A stretch of 64,000 bases of DNA from Paenibacillus tianmuensis (GCF_900100345.1 NZ_FMTT01000009.1:96464-160463), one strand, 5' to 3'. Positions 36,733 to 48,831 are shown, counted from the stretch's first letter. A program made the numbers and translations. Notes: generated by a model from the letters alone, not told the origin.

Positions 36733-37682
36733 ATGTGACCGAGCAAGGATGGTCGGAGCAGGATCAGCGATTCGAATGGACGGCCGAGCCGGAAGACGCC
36801 GGGGAACGAATCGATAAGTTCATCACGGAAGCGCTGGAGGAAGAAGTGTCCCGCACGCAAGTGCAGCAGTGGATCAAGGACGGCTGCGTGAAGGTTGACG
36901 GCCGCGCAGTGAAGCCGAATTACAAGCTTTCCGAAGGAGATGCCATGACGCTGGTCATGCCCGAGCCGGAAGAGCTGGTGCTTACGCCGGAACCGATTCC
37001 GCTGGACGTTGTGTATGAAGATTCGGACGTAATTGTCGTAAACAAGCCGCGGGGCATGGTCGTGCACCCGGCACCCGGACACTACAGCGGAACGCTTGTC
37101 AATGCGCTTCTGTATCATTGCAAGGATTTGTCCGGCATTAACGGCGTCGTTCGGCCCGGCATCGTTCATCGTATCGATAAGGATACGTCGGGTCTGCTGA
37201 TGGCTGCGAAAAATGATCTGGCTCATTCGGGGCTGGCTGCCCAATTGAAGGCCCATACGGTCAACCGTAAATATTTTGCCCTTGTGCATGGCAATGTTCC
37301 ACACGAGAACGGCACTGTCGATGCGCCGATTGGACGCGATCCGAAAGATCGGAAGCTGTATACCGTCACCGAACGGAACAGCAAGCATGCGGTAACGCAT
37401 TTTCTTGTAGTCGAGAGGTTCGGCGATTACACGCTGTTGGAGTTGAAGCTGGAGACGGGGCGCACGCATCAAATTCGGGTGCACATGAAGTTTATCGGAC
37501 ATCCACTTGTGGGAGATCCGGCGTATGGTCCTTCCAAAAATAAAGGGGTCTTGATGGAGGGACAAGCGCTTCACGCGGCCGTGCTCGGATTCGAGCATCC
37601 GCGTTCGGGACAGCAGCTGCAGTTCGAAGCGCCGATTCCGGACGATATGCAGCGGGTTCTGGAAGTGCTAAGAACAAGGTAA
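36729..37682 (+). CDS. RluD-family RNA pseudouridine synthase
   Basis: Converts specific uridines to pseudouridine in 23S rRNA (site not determined). It has an N-terminal S4 domain (ERIDKFITEALEEEVSRTQVQQWIKDG) and a RluA/RluD catalytic domain with HRID150KDTSGLLM (D150 is the expected nucleophile), NRKYFALVHG and the C-terminal GRTHQIRVHM and HPLVGDPAYG. It overlaps lspA by 4 bases, as ylyB does in Bacillus, so the two are translationally coupled. 317 residues. The family call is firm; the RNA target is not. Confidence 0.93.
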   Translation: MNVTEQGWSEQDQRFEWTAEPEDAGERIDKFITEALEEEVSRTQVQQWIKDGCVKVDGRAVKPNYKLSEGDAMTLVMPEPEELVLTPEPIPLDVVYEDSDVIVVNKPRGMVVHPAPGHYSGTLVNALLYHCKDLSGINGVVRPGIVHRIDKDTSGLLMAAKNDLAHSGLAAQLKAHTVNRKYFALVHGNVPHENGTVDAPIGRDPKDRKLYTVTERNSKHAVTHFLVVERFGDYTLLELKLETGRTHQIRVHMKFIGHPLVGDPAYGPSKNKGVLMEGQALHAAVLGFEHPRSGQQLQFEAPIPDDMQRVLEVLRTR

Positions 37683-37700
37683 GGAGCATGGGGGAACATT

Positions 37701-38864
37701 ATGGAACAGCTTGAGCGCTTAATCAATCCGAGTGTCAAGGAGATTCAAATCTCCGGTATCCGGAAAATTTCCAATTTGGTTGCGAATTATAAAGACGCCC
37801 TCACGTTGACAATCGGCCAGCCTGATTTTCCAACGCCGGACCACATTATGCGCGCGGCCGAGCGGGCCATCGAAGAGCAGCGGACGACCTATACGCCGAA
37901 TCCGGGTCTACCGGAGCTGCGGCAGGCTGCAGCGGCGTTCATCGAACGCAAATACGGGCTCAGCTATTCCGGGCTGGAAGAAGTGCTCGTTACCGTAGGC
38001 GCGAGTCAGGCGTTGGACATTACGCTTCGCACGATTTTGGAGCCGGGAAGCGAAGTGATTTTGCCGGGTCCAATCTACCCGGGCTATGAGCCGCTCATTC
38101 GCCTGTGCGGCGGCGTGCCGGTGTATGCGGATACCCGCGGCACCGGCTTCATGCTGACGGCGGAAGTGCTGGAGCCGTACTTGACCGACAAGACGCGGTG
38201 CGTCATTCTGGCCTATCCGTCCAATCCTACCGGCCGGGTGATGAGCGCGGAGGAGCTTGCCGACATCGCCCGGCTGCTCGAATCGCGCAAGCTGTTCGTC
38301 ATTTCCGACGAAATCTACAGCGAGTTGATCTACGACGGGCCTCATCGTTCCATTGCCTCCCTGCCTGGGATGCTGGAGCGTACTATCGTCATTAACGGAT
38401 TGTCGAAATCGCACTCGATGACGGGCTGGCGAATCGGCTTTACTTTTGCCCCGGCGTATTTGACGCAGCACATGGTGAAGGTACACCAATACAACGTTAC
38501 TTGCGCAAGCTCCATCAGCCAGTATGCGGCCATCGAAGCGCTGACGGTGGGAATCGACGATGCGCTACCGATGAGAGCCGAATACGTGAAACGGCGGGAC
38601 TTCGTCTATGACCGGCTCGTCGAGATGGGCTTCGAGCTGGAGAAGCCGGAGGGAGCGTTTTATTTGTTCCCTTCTATAGAGCGCTTTGGTTTATCATCTA
38701 TGGATTTTGCCATGAAGTTGCTGGACGAACAACGGGTAGCTGTCGTGCCCGGGGATGCGTTCTCTGCGCTTGGGGAAGGCTATATCCGCTTATCGTACGC
38801 TTATTCGATGGACGTTTTAGAGCGGGCCATGGAACGATTGAAGGTATTTGTAAGCGGCCTGTAG
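37701..38864 (+). CDS. patA: Aminotransferase PatA (probable N-acetyl-LL-diaminopimelate aminotransferase)
   Basis: Fold-type I PLP aminotransferase. The PLP lysine is K236 in LSKSHSMTGWRIGF; other markers are SGIRKISNLVANYKDALTLTIGQPDFP-type N-terminus (ISGIRKISNL and LTIGQPDFPTP), YPSNPTGRVMS and SDEIYSELIYD. It closely resembles Bacillus subtilis PatA, which is reported to transaminate N-acetyl-L-2-amino-6-oxopimelate. Here it lies convergent to dapL and dapH, the other two steps of the acetylase branch, which supports that role over a general one. 387 residues; start ATG after GGAGCATGGGGG. Confidence 0.9.
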   Translation: MEQLERLINPSVKEIQISGIRKISNLVANYKDALTLTIGQPDFPTPDHIMRAAERAIEEQRTTYTPNPGLPELRQAAAAFIERKYGLSYSGLEEVLVTVGASQALDITLRTILEPGSEVILPGPIYPGYEPLIRLCGGVPVYADTRGTGFMLTAEVLEPYLTDKTRCVILAYPSNPTGRVMSAEELADIARLLESRKLFVISDEIYSELIYDGPHRSIASLPGMLERTIVINGLSKSHSMTGWRIGFTFAPAYLTQHMVKVHQYNVTCASSISQYAAIEALTVGIDDALPMRAEYVKRRDFVYDRLVEMGFELEKPEGAFYLFPSIERFGLSSMDFAMKLLDEQRVAVVPGDAFSALGEGYIRLSYAYSMDVLERAMERLKVFVSGL

Positions 38865-38872
38865 GTAAAAAT

Positions 38873-38927
38873 AAAAGCTTCTCATTCCGGTTTTTTGTGT
38901 GACAGAACCGGGACGAGAAGCTTTTTC
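38873..38927. terminator. Bidirectional terminator between patA and dapL
   Basis: AAAAGCTTCTC at 38873-38883 pairs with GAGAAGCTTTT, with an inner TCCGGTT/AACCGGGA stem. A-run and T-run flank it, so it can serve the converging patA and dapL transcripts. Confidence 0.88.
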
Positions 38928-38936
38928 GTTAAATTG

Positions 38937-40085
38937 TTATTGTTCGCTTTTCCAAGTAAGGAAGCGGCTCATCAGATCGATGGCCAAGTCGATAGCGCGT
39001 TCGTCTGGCTCAAGCTTCGCATGATGCAGTCCGTAAGGGGTCCCGACGCCGAGCCAGAACATAAATCCGGGGATCGCTTCGAGAAAATAACCGAAGTCTT
39101 CCCCTGTCATCGCTTCGGTACATTCGATCAATTGAAGGGGAACCGAATGGTCCGTATCTCGAACCCAGTTCATAAATTGGCCCGTCACGTCCGCTTCGTT
39201 AAACACCTGCCTGTAATTGGCGCCGTAGTCAATCTCGGCCTTGCAGGCGAAAGCCGTCTCCATTCCGGCGACGAGCGCCTCGATCCGGGACTTGACGAGC
39301 GCCATCGTTTCGGCCGAGAGTGACCGTATCGTTCCTTCCAGGCGGGCCGTCTCGGCGATAATATTCTGCTTTGTCCCGCCGTCGATTTTGCCGATCGTAA
39401 TGACTGCCGAATCAAGCGGATTGATATTGCGGGAAATGACGGTTTGCAGTTGTCCCACAAGCTGGCACGCGGTTATGACCATATCGTTCGCGTTGTGTGG
39501 GAAAGCCGCGTGCCCGCCTTTGCCCGTTAAGGTGATGAACAGCTCGGACGTATTGGCGAACAAAATGCCCGGTTTGGTAGCCACGGTGCCTACCGGATAT
39601 TCCGGCGCGATATGCAAGGCGAAGATTTCGTCGGGCATCCAGTCCCGGAGATCCTCGCATTCGAGCATCGGCTTCGCGCCTCCCGGTCCTTCTTCCGCAG
39701 GCTGAAAAATAAAGGTCAGATTATCGCGGATCGGCTGCTGTGCAAAATGAGTCAGGATGCCGAGGCCGATGGACATATGCAGGTCGTGCCCGCAGGCATG
39801 CATGAAGCCGGGATGCTCCGAACGGAAATCGTACCCGGTATCTTCTGTGATCGGCAATCCGTCGATGTCGGCGCGGTAGCCGAACCGACGCTTGGGCGCG
39901 GTTCCTTTCACATTCACGATAATGCCGGTTCGCCAAATGCGGACTTCGAGCCGCTCCTGCGGCAAGGATGCGATGTAATCCAGCAAATACCGCTGGGTCT
40001 TAAACTCTTGAAACCCGAGCTCCGGAATTTTATGCAAATCTCTGCGAATTTGTACAAAGCGGCTCGGGTTGACGGCTATGGACAT
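38937..40085 (-). CDS. dapL: N-acetyldiaminopimelate deacetylase
   Basis: M20-family metallo-amidase that deacetylates N-acetyl-LL-diaminopimelate to LL-DAP. The metal-binding motifs are present: [10 protein letters not shown], the [22 protein letters not shown] block, [10 protein letters not shown] and, near the end, [11 protein letters not shown]. It is downstream of dapH on the same strand, 75 bases apart, as in the Bacillus ykuQ-ykuR pair. AAGGAGG lies upstream of the ATG. 382 residues. M20 enzymes have varied amide substrates; context with dapH and patA makes this assignment strong. Also called ykuR/dapEL in Bacillus. Confidence 0.92.
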   Translation of the reverse strand: MSIAVNPSRFVQIRRDLHKIPELGFQEFKTQRYLLDYIASLPQERLEVRIWRTGIIVNVKGTAPKRRFGYRADIDGLPITEDTGYDFRSEHPGFMHACGHDLHMSIGLGILTHFAQQPIRDNLTFIFQPAEEGPGGAKPMLECEDLRDWMPDEIFALHIAPEYPVGTVATKPGILFANTSELFITLTGKGGHAAFPHNANDMVITACQLVGQLQTVISRNINPLDSAVITIGKIDGGTKQNIIAETARLEGTIRSLSAETMALVKSRIEALVAGMETAFACKAEIDYGANYRQVFNEADVTGQFMNWVRDTDHSVPLQLIECTEAMTGEDFGYFLEAIPGFMFWLGVGTPYGLHHAKLEPDERAIDLAIDLMSRFLTWKSEQ

Positions 40086-40160
40086 GGCAGCAATGCCTCC
40101 TTAGGCAGAGAATGAAGAGAAAGGCCCGGCGTCAGATCGCCGAGCCTTGAATGCGCCGAA

Positions 40161-40874
40161 TTACAAGTTGCGCAGGTCTTTCAAAATTTCCGTTTTCGAC
40201 TTCGTTTTGTCGTCCACTTTTTTGATGACGCGGGCAGGGGTACCGGCAACGACGCTGAACTCCGGCACGTCTTCAACAACGACTGCGCCTGCAGCGACGA
40301 CGGAACCTTGTCCGACGCGCACGCCTTCGAGAATAACGGCGTTAGCTCCGACGAGCACGTCGTCTTCAATCACGACCGGTTGAGCGGAAGGCGGCTCGAT
40401 TACGCCCGCGAGGACAGCGCCTGCTCCGATGTGGCACATTTTGCCGACTTTTACGCGGCCGCCGAGAATGGCGTTCATATCGATCATCGTGCCTTCGCCG
40501 ATGGTTACGCCGATGTTGATCACGGCTCCCATCATGATGATCGCGTTGTCGCCGATGCCAACCATGTCGCGGATGATCGCGCCCGGTTCGATGCGGGCAT
40601 TGACATTTTTGAGGTCCAGCAGCGGTACTGCGGAATTGCGGCGGTCATTTTCCACCACGTAGTCTTCGATTTTGCCGGCTTCCGCGTCCAGCACGCTTTT
40701 TACTTCCGCCCAATCGCCGAACAGCACGCCGCTCTTGCCGGAGATGAACGCTTGAATATGGTCTCCGAAGGAGATGGATTCCAGATCGCCTTTGACGTAT
40801 ACTTTAACCGGAGTCTTTTTCTTGCTTGTTTTAATGAGATTAATGACATCTTCTGTATTCATTTCGATCGACAT
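40161..40874 (-). CDS. dapH: 2,3,4,5-tetrahydropyridine-2,6-dicarboxylate N-acetyltransferase DapH
   Basis: Commits tetrahydrodipicolinate to the acetyl branch of DAP/lysine synthesis using acetyl-CoA. After an N-terminal alpha/beta region ([14 protein letters not shown]), a left-handed beta helix of hexapeptide repeats runs from about residue 90 to 220 ([30 protein letters not shown], then [20 protein letters not shown], then [10 protein letters not shown]). The protein closely matches Bacillus DapH (238 residues there about 236). First ATG used; ATG four codons later is possible. A good promoter is found at 40960-40988. Confidence 0.95.
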   Translation of the reverse strand: MSIEMNTEDVINLIKTSKKKTPVKVYVKGDLESISFGDHIQAFISGKSGVLFGDWAEVKSVLDAEAGKIEDYVVENDRRNSAVPLLDLKNVNARIEPGAIIRDMVGIGDNAIIMMGAVINIGVTIGEGTMIDMNAILGGRVKVGKMCHIGAGAVLAGVIEPPSAQPVVIEDDVLVGANAVILEGVRVGQGSVVAAGAVVVEDVPEFSVVAGTPARVIKKVDDKTKSKTEILKDLRNL

Positions 40875-40959
40875 AAATGGGATTCCAGCTCCTTATGTAG
40901 TGATACCGTGAACGAAAAACGGGCATGATCCGTTGTCCCGAAGATCACGAACTACATCT

Positions 40960-40988
40960 TTTATAGCATAAAACGCATGCCCTAGCAA
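40960..40988 (-). promoter_or_regulatory. SigA promoter for dapH-dapL
   Basis: On the reverse strand, TTGCTA (40988-40983) and TATAAA (40965-40960) are separated by 17 bases, about 86 bases upstream of dapH. No lysine riboswitch was recognised in the leader. Confidence 0.72.
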
Positions 40989-41036
40989 TCCTTGGCCGGT
41001 CGAACCGGGTGCGATTAGGGTGTGATTCGTAGAGTA

Positions 41037-41065
41037 TTGACATCGGGTGTCGAACATGGCATAAT
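41037..41065 (+). promoter_or_regulatory. SigA promoter of the pyr operon
   Basis: Perfect -35 TTGACA at 41037-41042 and CATAAT at 41060-41065 with a 17-base spacer; predicted start near 41072. Confidence 0.85.
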
Positions 41066-41071
41066 GCTTGT

Positions 41072-41243
41072 AACTGAATAGCACCTTTAAAATCAGTCCC
41101 GTGAGGCTGGCAAGGTGAACGACGAATCGAACGGTCCAATCGGATGCGCCCGACGGCATAGATGCCGGTGAGGTGTGTCCGTCCCGGTGTGACCTGTTCT
41201 GTTCCTGTGTGCGCAAACCTTGCTGATACGGCAAGGTTTTTTT
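41072..41243 (+). promoter_or_regulatory. PyrR-dependent transcription attenuator upstream of pyrR
   Basis: AGTCCCGTGAGGCT at 41095-41108 is an exact match to the PyrR-binding consensus ARUCCNGNGAGGYU. It is the loop of an anti-antiterminator stem (CACCTT 41082-41087 with AAGGTG 41112-41117). The terminator is AAACCTTGC-7-GCAAGGTTT plus T-run (41215-41243). GCAAGGT at 41110-41116 can pair with the terminator's 5' arm as the antiterminator and overlaps the anti-antiterminator 3' arm, so the two states exclude each other. PyrR with UMP/UTP would thus shut the operon. Confidence 0.93.
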
Positions 41244-41285
41244 GTGGTCAAAATCGCGAAAGCTTTGGTGAAGGAGGTTGCCTGA

Positions 41286-42775
<1,490 letters not shown>

Positions 42776-42821
42776 ACCGAATCCTGACCTACTACTAAGA
42801 TGAAACGAAGCGGAGGTTCCC

Positions 42822-44105
42822 ATGGGAATTTGGATACTGAATGCCAGCCTGGCGGCTGGGGGCAATGAAGTGACGAAAAAGCACGTGTTCGCGAATGGTG
42901 AGCGCATCGAGCAAATCGTCGATGCAGGGGAGGCTTTGCCGGATACGGCCGGACATACGGTCATCGACGCCCAAGGCAAGCTGCTGGCCCCCGGACTTAT
43001 CGACATGCACGTGCATCTGCGCGAACCGGGCTTCGAATATAAGGAAGATATCGCGTCGGGTGCCCGTTCCGCGGCGCGCGGCGGTTTCACAACGATCGCC
43101 TGCATGCCGAATACGCGGCCTGTCATCGATACGGTAGAAACGGTCCAATACGTACTGAACAAGGCTCAAACCGAAGGGATCGTGCGCGTGCTGCCTTACG
43201 GCTGCATCACGAAAAACGAGCTCGGCCGCGAGCTCACGGACTTCGATGCTTTGAAGGAAGCTGGAGTCATCGGCTACACGGATGACGGGGTCGGCGTGCA
43301 AAGTGCACAAATGATGAAGGATGCGATGGCCAAAGCGGCGTCGATCGGGATGCCGATTATTGCGCACTGCGAGGACAACACGCTGGTCGAAGGAGCAGCC
43401 GTTAGCGAAGGAGCGTTCGCTCGCAAGCACGGACTCAAAGGAATCCCGAACGAATCCGAAGCGATTCACGTCGGCCGTGACATTTTGCTGGCTGAAGCGA
43501 CAGGGGTACACTACCATGTGTGCCACGTCAGCACGGAGCAGTCGGTTCGCCTGATCCGTCAAGCGAAGCAGATCGGCATCAAAGTAACTGCCGAAGTGTG
43601 CCCGCACCACCTGCTGCTGTCCGACGAAGACATTCCGGGGATGGATGCGAACTGGAAAATGAACCCGCCGCTGCGCACACCGCTCGATGTGCAGGCCTGC
43701 ATCGAGGGTCTTGTCGACGGTACGATCGACATCGTGGTCACCGACCATGCTCCGCACAGCGAGGAAGAGAAAGCGCGCGGCATGCAGCTTGCCCCGTTCG
43801 GTATCGTCGGCTTCGAGACGGCCTTCCCGCTCTTGTACACGAAGTTCGTCGCAACGGGCCAATGGACGCTGGAGTTTCTGCTCGATAAAATGACCAAGCT
43901 GCCGGCGCAAGTGTTCGGACTTCCTTGGGGAACGATCGAGGTTGGCAAAGCCGCCGACCTGACGCTGATCGACCTCGAAACGGAGAAGAAGGTCAACCCG
44001 GCAGAATTCCTCTCCAAGGGACGCAACACGCCGTTCACCGGCTGGAGCTTGAAAGGCTGGCCGACCTTAACCATCGTCGGCGGCAACGTCGTCTGGTCCG
44101 AGTAG
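42822..44105 (+). CDS. pyrC: Dihydroorotase
   Basis: Zinc amidohydrolase that cyclises carbamoyl-aspartate to dihydroorotate. The zinc ligands are in DMHVHLREPGFEYKED; PNTRP, IIAHCEDNTL, YHVCHVSTEQS and VTDHAPHSEEEK follow in the order of type I dihydroorotases. The C-terminal beta domain ends with GWSLKGWPTLTIVGGNVVW. 427 residues. It starts 46 bases after pyrB with a GCGGAGG site. A long 296-base gap precedes carA. Confidence 0.96.
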   Translation: MGIWILNASLAAGGNEVTKKHVFANGERIEQIVDAGEALPDTAGHTVIDAQGKLLAPGLIDMHVHLREPGFEYKEDIASGARSAARGGFTTIACMPNTRPVIDTVETVQYVLNKAQTEGIVRVLPYGCITKNELGRELTDFDALKEAGVIGYTDDGVGVQSAQMMKDAMAKAASIGMPIIAHCEDNTLVEGAAVSEGAFARKHGLKGIPNESEAIHVGRDILLAEATGVHYHVCHVSTEQSVRLIRQAKQIGIKVTAEVCPHHLLLSDEDIPGMDANWKMNPPLRTPLDVQACIEGLVDGTIDIVVTDHAPHSEEEKARGMQLAPFGIVGFETAFPLLYTKFVATGQWTLEFLLDKMTKLPAQVFGLPWGTIEVGKAADLTLIDLETEKKVNPAEFLSKGRNTPFTGWSLKGWPTLTIVGGNVVWSE

Positions 44106-44401
44106 GAAAAGCGAGTAGACGTTCGCCAAGAGGGGAATCTACAGTTAGGAAAAATAAAGGAACAGAGTTCCTTATTTATAGAAGTTGAAAGAACAGCTTG
44201 ATTGGGTCGCACACCGCTGCGCGCAGCACCGTAAAGCGTGTCCGGCCGGCCGGACAAACGCGATCCCCCGTCGCAGCTCCTTCAAAGCTACGTACCCCCT
44301 TGTGCGACAACTTGAGGGGTCCAGGGGCAGCGCCCTTGGGGTCCCCCTTTGAAAAGGGGGATTTAGGGGGATTAAAATACCACATAGGGAGATGACAGCA
44401 G
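44106..44401 (+). repeat. Hairpin-rich intergenic insert between pyrC and carA
   Basis: No gene is seen. It contains in order: AAATAAAGGAAC/GTTCCTTATTT around 44152-44178; a perfect 16-base palindrome GTCCGGCCGGCCGGAC at 44240-44255, flanked by GCG/CGC; a GGGGTCC-AGGGG-CAGC-GCCCT-GGTCCCC stem region at 44316-44347; and TCCCCCTT-4-AAGGGGGA at 44342-44361, then AGGGGGATTAGGGGGATT-like near-direct repeats (GGGGGATTT then GGGGGATTA). Such C/G-run repeats are common dispersed elements in bacteria. No promoter was recognised before carA. Confidence 0.55.
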
Positions 44402-45577
44402 ATGCAGGCAAGATTGTTGTTGGAAGACGGTACGCTGTTTACCGGCAAAGCATTCGGAAGCACAGGCGACTCGGTTGGCGAAGTCGTGTTCAATACAGGC
44501 ATTACAGGATACCAGGAGGTATTGTCCGATCCGTCCTACTGCGGCCAAATCGTAACTATGACGTATCCGCTGATCGGAAACTACGGCATCACGCGCGACG
44601 ATTTCGAATCGATCCGCCCGTTCATTCACGGATTCGTCGTTCGCGAGCACGAAATGGTGCCTAGCAACTGGAGAGCCGAGTACTCGCTGGACAGCTTGCT
44701 TAAAGAATACGGCATTATCGGCATCAGCGGCATCGATACCCGGATGCTGACTCGCCGCATCCGTCACCACGGCGTCATGAAAGGCATTCTGACCACCTCC
44801 GAAAAGCGTGTGGAAGAGCTGCTGGAGCAGCTTAAAGCATCGCCGCTTATGACCGATCAAGTGTCCCGCGTATCTACAAAAAGTGTGTTCAGCGCACCGG
44901 GCACGAAAGAGCGCGTCGTTCTCGTCGATTTCGGCTCCAAGAGCGGCATTCTGCGCGACTTGACCAAGCGCGGCTGCGACGTCGTCGTCGTTCCGCAGGA
45001 CACGACCGCGGACCAAGTCCGCCGGCTGGCGCCGGACGGCATTCTGCTGTCCAACGGCCCCGGGGACCCGAAAGACGTGCCGCATGCGGCAAAAATGATT
45101 GCCGAGCTGCTCGGCGAATTCCCGATCTTCGGCATCTGCCTCGGGCATCAATTGTTCGCTTTGGCGGGTGGCGCCGATACGGAAAAGCTGAAATTCGGCC
45201 ATCGCGGCGGCAACCACCCGGTAAAAGACTTGATTACGGGCCGTTGCTACATCACATCGCAAAACCATGGCTACACCGTAAAAGAAGAGTCGATCGCCGG
45301 CACAGATTTGGAAGTGACTCATATCAACAACAACGACAAGACGATCGAAGGGCTGCGCCACAAAAAATATCCGGCTTTTTCCGTTCAGTATCACCCGGAA
45401 GCAGCGCCGGGACCGTTCGATTCGAGCTACTTGTTCGATGACTTCCTGCAGCTGATCCGCGACCATAAGCAAAACAACCCGCAGCTTCCGCGTCAGGCGC
45501 AGATCGCAGCGGCATACAAAGCGGGCAGCACGGCCGTATCCGCATCGAAAGGGGAGCTCCACTATGCCGAAAAATAA
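44402..45577 (+). CDS. carA: Carbamoyl-phosphate synthase small subunit
   Basis: Glutamine-hydrolysing subunit that passes ammonia to CarB. The N-terminal domain ([21 protein letters not shown]) is followed by a class I glutamine amidotransferase domain with the nucleophile C246 in [14 protein letters not shown] and the catalytic HPEAAPGP. 391 residues; the last 14 bases overlap carB. Its place in the pyr operon and downstream of the PyrR attenuator indicates that it is the pyrimidine-type enzyme (pyrAA); whether an arginine-type copy exists elsewhere is unknown. Confidence 0.96.
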   Translation: MQARLLLEDGTLFTGKAFGSTGDSVGEVVFNTGITGYQEVLSDPSYCGQIVTMTYPLIGNYGITRDDFESIRPFIHGFVVREHEMVPSNWRAEYSLDSLLKEYGIIGISGIDTRMLTRRIRHHGVMKGILTTSEKRVEELLEQLKASPLMTDQVSRVSTKSVFSAPGTKERVVLVDFGSKSGILRDLTKRGCDVVVVPQDTTADQVRRLAPDGILLSNGPGDPKDVPHAAKMIAELLGEFPIFGICLGHQLFALAGGADTEKLKFGHRGGNHPVKDLITGRCYITSQNHGYTVKEESIAGTDLEVTHINNNDKTIEGLRHKKYPAFSVQYHPEAAPGPFDSSYLFDDFLQLIRDHKQNNPQLPRQAQIAAAYKAGSTAVSASKGELHYAEK

Positions 45578-48500
45578 TAACATCAAAAAAATTCTCGTGA
45601 TCGGCTCCGGTCCGATCGTCATCGGACAAGCAGCGGAATTCGATTATGCAGGTACGCAAGCTTGCCAAGCTCTGAAAGAAGAAGGCTTCGAGGTCGTTCT
45701 GATCAACAGCAATCCGGCGACGATCATGACCGATACGAACATGGCCGATAAAGTATATATCGAGCCGATTACGCTCGACTTCGTCAGCCAAATCATCCGC
45801 CAAGAGCGTCCGGACGGCTTGCTGCCGACCCTCGGGGGACAGACCGGCCTCAATATGGCGGTTGAACTGGCGCGCGCCGGCGTGCTGGAGCGGGAGAACG
45901 TGAAGCTGCTCGGTACTCAGCTGACGGCAATCGAGAAAGCGGAAGACCGCGATTTGTTCCGTGATCTGATGCGCGAATTGGAACAGCCGGTACCGGAGAG
46001 CACGATCGTCACGACGGTGCAGGAAGCGCTCGATTTTGCGAATGAAATCGGCTACCCGATTATCGTACGTCCCGCGTACACGCTGGGCGGCACGGGCGGC
46101 GGTATCTGCGCCACCGAGGAAGAGCTCCTGGAAACTGTTTCCTCCGGTATTCGCTACAGCCCGATCGGCCAATGTCTGATCGAGAAAAGCATCGCCGGCA
46201 TGAAAGAAGTCGAGTACGAAGTGATGCGCGACGCGAACGACAACTGCATCGTCGTGTGTAACATGGAAAACTTCGATCCGGTTGGCGTTCATACGGGCGA
46301 CAGCATCGTCGTAGCGCCGAGCCAGACGCTGTCGGACCGGGAATACCAAATGCTGCGTTCCGCATCGCTCAAAATCATCCGCGCCTTGAACATCGAAGGC
46401 GGATGCAACGTGCAGTTTGCGCTGGACCCGCACAGCTATCAATATTACGTCATCGAAGTGAATCCGCGGGTTAGCCGCTCGTCGGCGCTCGCTTCCAAGG
46501 CAACCGGCTACCCGATTGCCAAAATGGCAGCCAAAATCGCGATCGGCTATACGCTCGACGAAATCGTCAACCCGGTAACGGGTCAGACTTACGCTTGTTT
46601 CGAGCCGACGCTGGACTATATCGTATCCAAAATTCCGCGCTGGCCGTTCGATAAATTTACGGCGGCAAACCGCAAGCTTGGCACACAAATGAAAGCGACG
46701 GGCGAGGTCATGGCCATCGGCCGCACGTTCGAGGAGTCGATTCAAAAAGCGGTCCGCTCCCTTGAAATCGGCGTGCACCGTCTGTACTTGAAAGAGGCGG
46801 AGACGCTGGATCAAGAAACACTTGAGCTGCGGCTTGTGAAGCCTGACGACGAGCGGATCTTCCTGATCGCCGAAGCGCTCCGCCGCGGATACAGCGTACA
46901 GCAATTGCAGGACTTGACCAAGGTGGACTGGTGGTTCCTGCACAAGCTGGAAGGCTTGATTGCCTTCGAAGCCGAGCTGCTGCAGCCGGAGCTGAGCGAA
47001 GAGCTGCTCCGCGAAGCGAAGCGCAAAGGCTTCACCGACCGCGCCATTGCCGAGCTGCGCCGTCAAGCCGACAAAGGGCTGAGCTTGACGCAGGAAGCCG
47101 ACGTTCGCGCATATCGGATCGGCTTGGGATTGAAGCCGGTCTACAAAATGGTTGACACCTGCGCCGCGGAGTTCGAAGCGACGACGCCTTACTACTACTC
47201 GACCTACGAGACGGAAGACGAAGTCAAGGAAACGACGAAGCAAAAGGTCGTCGTGCTCGGCTCCGGTCCGATCCGGATCGGTCAAGGGATCGAGTTCGAC
47301 TACTCGACCGTGCATGCGGTATGGGCGATCCAAAAGGCCGGCTATGAAGCCGTTATTATTAACAACAACCCGGAGACGGTGTCTACGGACTTTAATACAT
47401 CGGACCGGCTGTACTTCGAGCCGCTGTTCTTCGAGGACGTCATGAACGTCATCGAACGCGAGCAGCCGATCGGCGTTATTGTCCAATTCGGCGGACAAAC
47501 GGCGATCAACCTGGCTGCACCGCTTACGAAGGCAGGCGTGCGCATCCTTGGCACGGATTTGGAGAACATCGACGCGGCTGAAGACCGCAAAAAATTCGAA
47601 GCGCTGCTGCGTCAGATTGACATCGCACAGCCGCCGGGTGGTACGGTCACCTCGGTGGACGAGGCTGTCGGCATGGCCTCCCGCTTCGGGTATCCGGTGC
47701 TTGTTCGTCCGTCGTATGTCCTTGGCGGCCGTGCAATGGAAATCGTCTACTCCGACGAAGAATTGCTCAGCTACATGGAATACGCGGTCAAAATCAATCC
47801 GGAGCATCCGGTTCTCATCGACCGTTACATGCTCGGCAAAGAAGTCGAAGTCGATGCGATCTGCGATAAAGAAACGGTACTGATCCCGGGCATTATGGAG
47901 CACGTAGAGCGGGCCGGCGTTCACTCCGGCGACTCCATCGCGGTATATCCGCCGCAGACGGTATCCGCCGAGCTGAAACAAAAAATTATCGACATTACGA
48001 CTAGAATCGCCAGAGGGCTGCAGGTCGTCGGTCTCGTCAACATCCAGTTCGTCATCTATCAAGACGAAGTGTATGTGATCGAAGTCAACCCGCGCTCCTC
48101 GCGTACGGTTCCTTTCCTTAGCAAAGTGACGAAAATTCCGATGGCCAACGCTGCAACCCGTGTCATTATGGGCGAAAAGCTGGCCGATATGGGTTACCAA
48201 ACGGGCTTGTGGCCGGAAGACGAGTTCGTATCCGTCAAAGTGCCGGTCTTCTCCTTCGCGAAGCTGCGCCGTGTCGATACGACGCTCGGACCGGAGATGA
48301 AATCGACGGGCGAAGTGATGGGCCGCGACAAAACGTTTGCCAAAGCGCTGTATAAAGGCCTGATCGGCTCCGGCATGAAAATTCCGCCGACAGGCGCGAT
48401 CATCGCTACGATTGCCGATAAAGACAAAGAGGAAGCGATGGAAATCTTCCGCGGCTTCGATAGACTGGGCTATCGCATCGTCGCTACGGGCGGAACGGCA

Positions 48501-48779
48501 CAGGCCTTGGAGGACGCCGGTCTTCAAGTGACCCGCGTCAACAAGCTGAGCGAAGGCTCGCCGAACATCCTCGACCTGATCCGCAACGGCGAAGCGCACT
48601 TCGTCGTCAACACGCTAACGAAAGGCAAGACGCCGGAACGTGACGGCTTCCGGATTCGCCGCGAAGCGGTGGAGAACGGCATCGTCTGCATGACCTCGCT
48701 GGATACGGTTAGCGCGCTGCTGCACGTGTTGGAGTCCATCTACTTCCAATCCACGGCCATGCCCGCGAATCACGCATAA
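45564..48779 (+). CDS. carB: Carbamoyl-phosphate synthase large subunit
   Basis: Makes carbamoyl phosphate from bicarbonate, ammonia and two ATP. It shows the internal duplication expected: each half opens with a nucleotide-fold segment ([19 protein letters not shown] at the start; [19 protein letters not shown] near residue 560) and carries an ATP-grasp domain ([13 protein letters not shown] and [15 protein letters not shown]). The C-terminal allosteric domain (about 935-1071, [16 protein letters not shown]) would bind UMP/PRPP. 1,071 residues is full length. A long reverse-strand open frame antisense to this gene is a composition artefact. Confidence 0.97.
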   Translation: MPKNNNIKKILVIGSGPIVIGQAAEFDYAGTQACQALKEEGFEVVLINSNPATIMTDTNMADKVYIEPITLDFVSQIIRQERPDGLLPTLGGQTGLNMAVELARAGVLERENVKLLGTQLTAIEKAEDRDLFRDLMRELEQPVPESTIVTTVQEALDFANEIGYPIIVRPAYTLGGTGGGICATEEELLETVSSGIRYSPIGQCLIEKSIAGMKEVEYEVMRDANDNCIVVCNMENFDPVGVHTGDSIVVAPSQTLSDREYQMLRSASLKIIRALNIEGGCNVQFALDPHSYQYYVIEVNPRVSRSSALASKATGYPIAKMAAKIAIGYTLDEIVNPVTGQTYACFEPTLDYIVSKIPRWPFDKFTAANRKLGTQMKATGEVMAIGRTFEESIQKAVRSLEIGVHRLYLKEAETLDQETLELRLVKPDDERIFLIAEALRRGYSVQQLQDLTKVDWWFLHKLEGLIAFEAELLQPELSEELLREAKRKGFTDRAIAELRRQADKGLSLTQEADVRAYRIGLGLKPVYKMVDTCAAEFEATTPYYYSTYETEDEVKETTKQKVVVLGSGPIRIGQGIEFDYSTVHAVWAIQKAGYEAVIINNNPETVSTDFNTSDRLYFEPLFFEDVMNVIEREQPIGVIVQFGGQTAINLAAPLTKAGVRILGTDLENIDAAEDRKKFEALLRQIDIAQPPGGTVTSVDEAVGMASRFGYPVLVRPSYVLGGRAMEIVYSDEELLSYMEYAVKINPEHPVLIDRYMLGKEVEVDAICDKETVLIPGIMEHVERAGVHSGDSIAVYPPQTVSAELKQKIIDITTRIARGLQVVGLVNIQFVIYQDEVYVIEVNPRSSRTVPFLSKVTKIPMANAATRVIMGEKLADMGYQTGLWPEDEFVSVKVPVFSFAKLRRVDTTLGPEMKSTGEVMGRDKTFAKALYKGLIGSGMKIPPTGAIIATIADKDKEEAMEIFRGFDRLGYRIVATGGTAQALEDAGLQVTRVNKLSEGSPNILDLIRNGEAHFVVNTLTKGKTPERDGFRIRREAVENGIVCMTSLDTVSALLHVLESIYFQSTAMPANHA

Positions 48780-48789
48780 CAACCATTGC

Positions 48790-48831
48790 ATTAGCACAGC
48801 GTTCCGCTCCTTGCGGAAATGCTGTGCTAAT
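48790..48831 (+). other. Strong hairpin between carB and pyrF without a T-run
   Basis: ATTAGCACAGC pairs with GCTGTGCTAAT, with an inner TCCGC/GCGGA stem. It is followed by CCCTTGATTAGG, not a T-run, so it is more likely an RNA stability or processing element than a terminator. Confidence 0.65.

Noticed and set aside
45324..48599. 1,091-codon reverse-strand open frame opposite carB
   Set aside because: Entirely antisense to carA/carB, rich in Arg/His/Phe as expected of a shadow frame, and no family resemblance.
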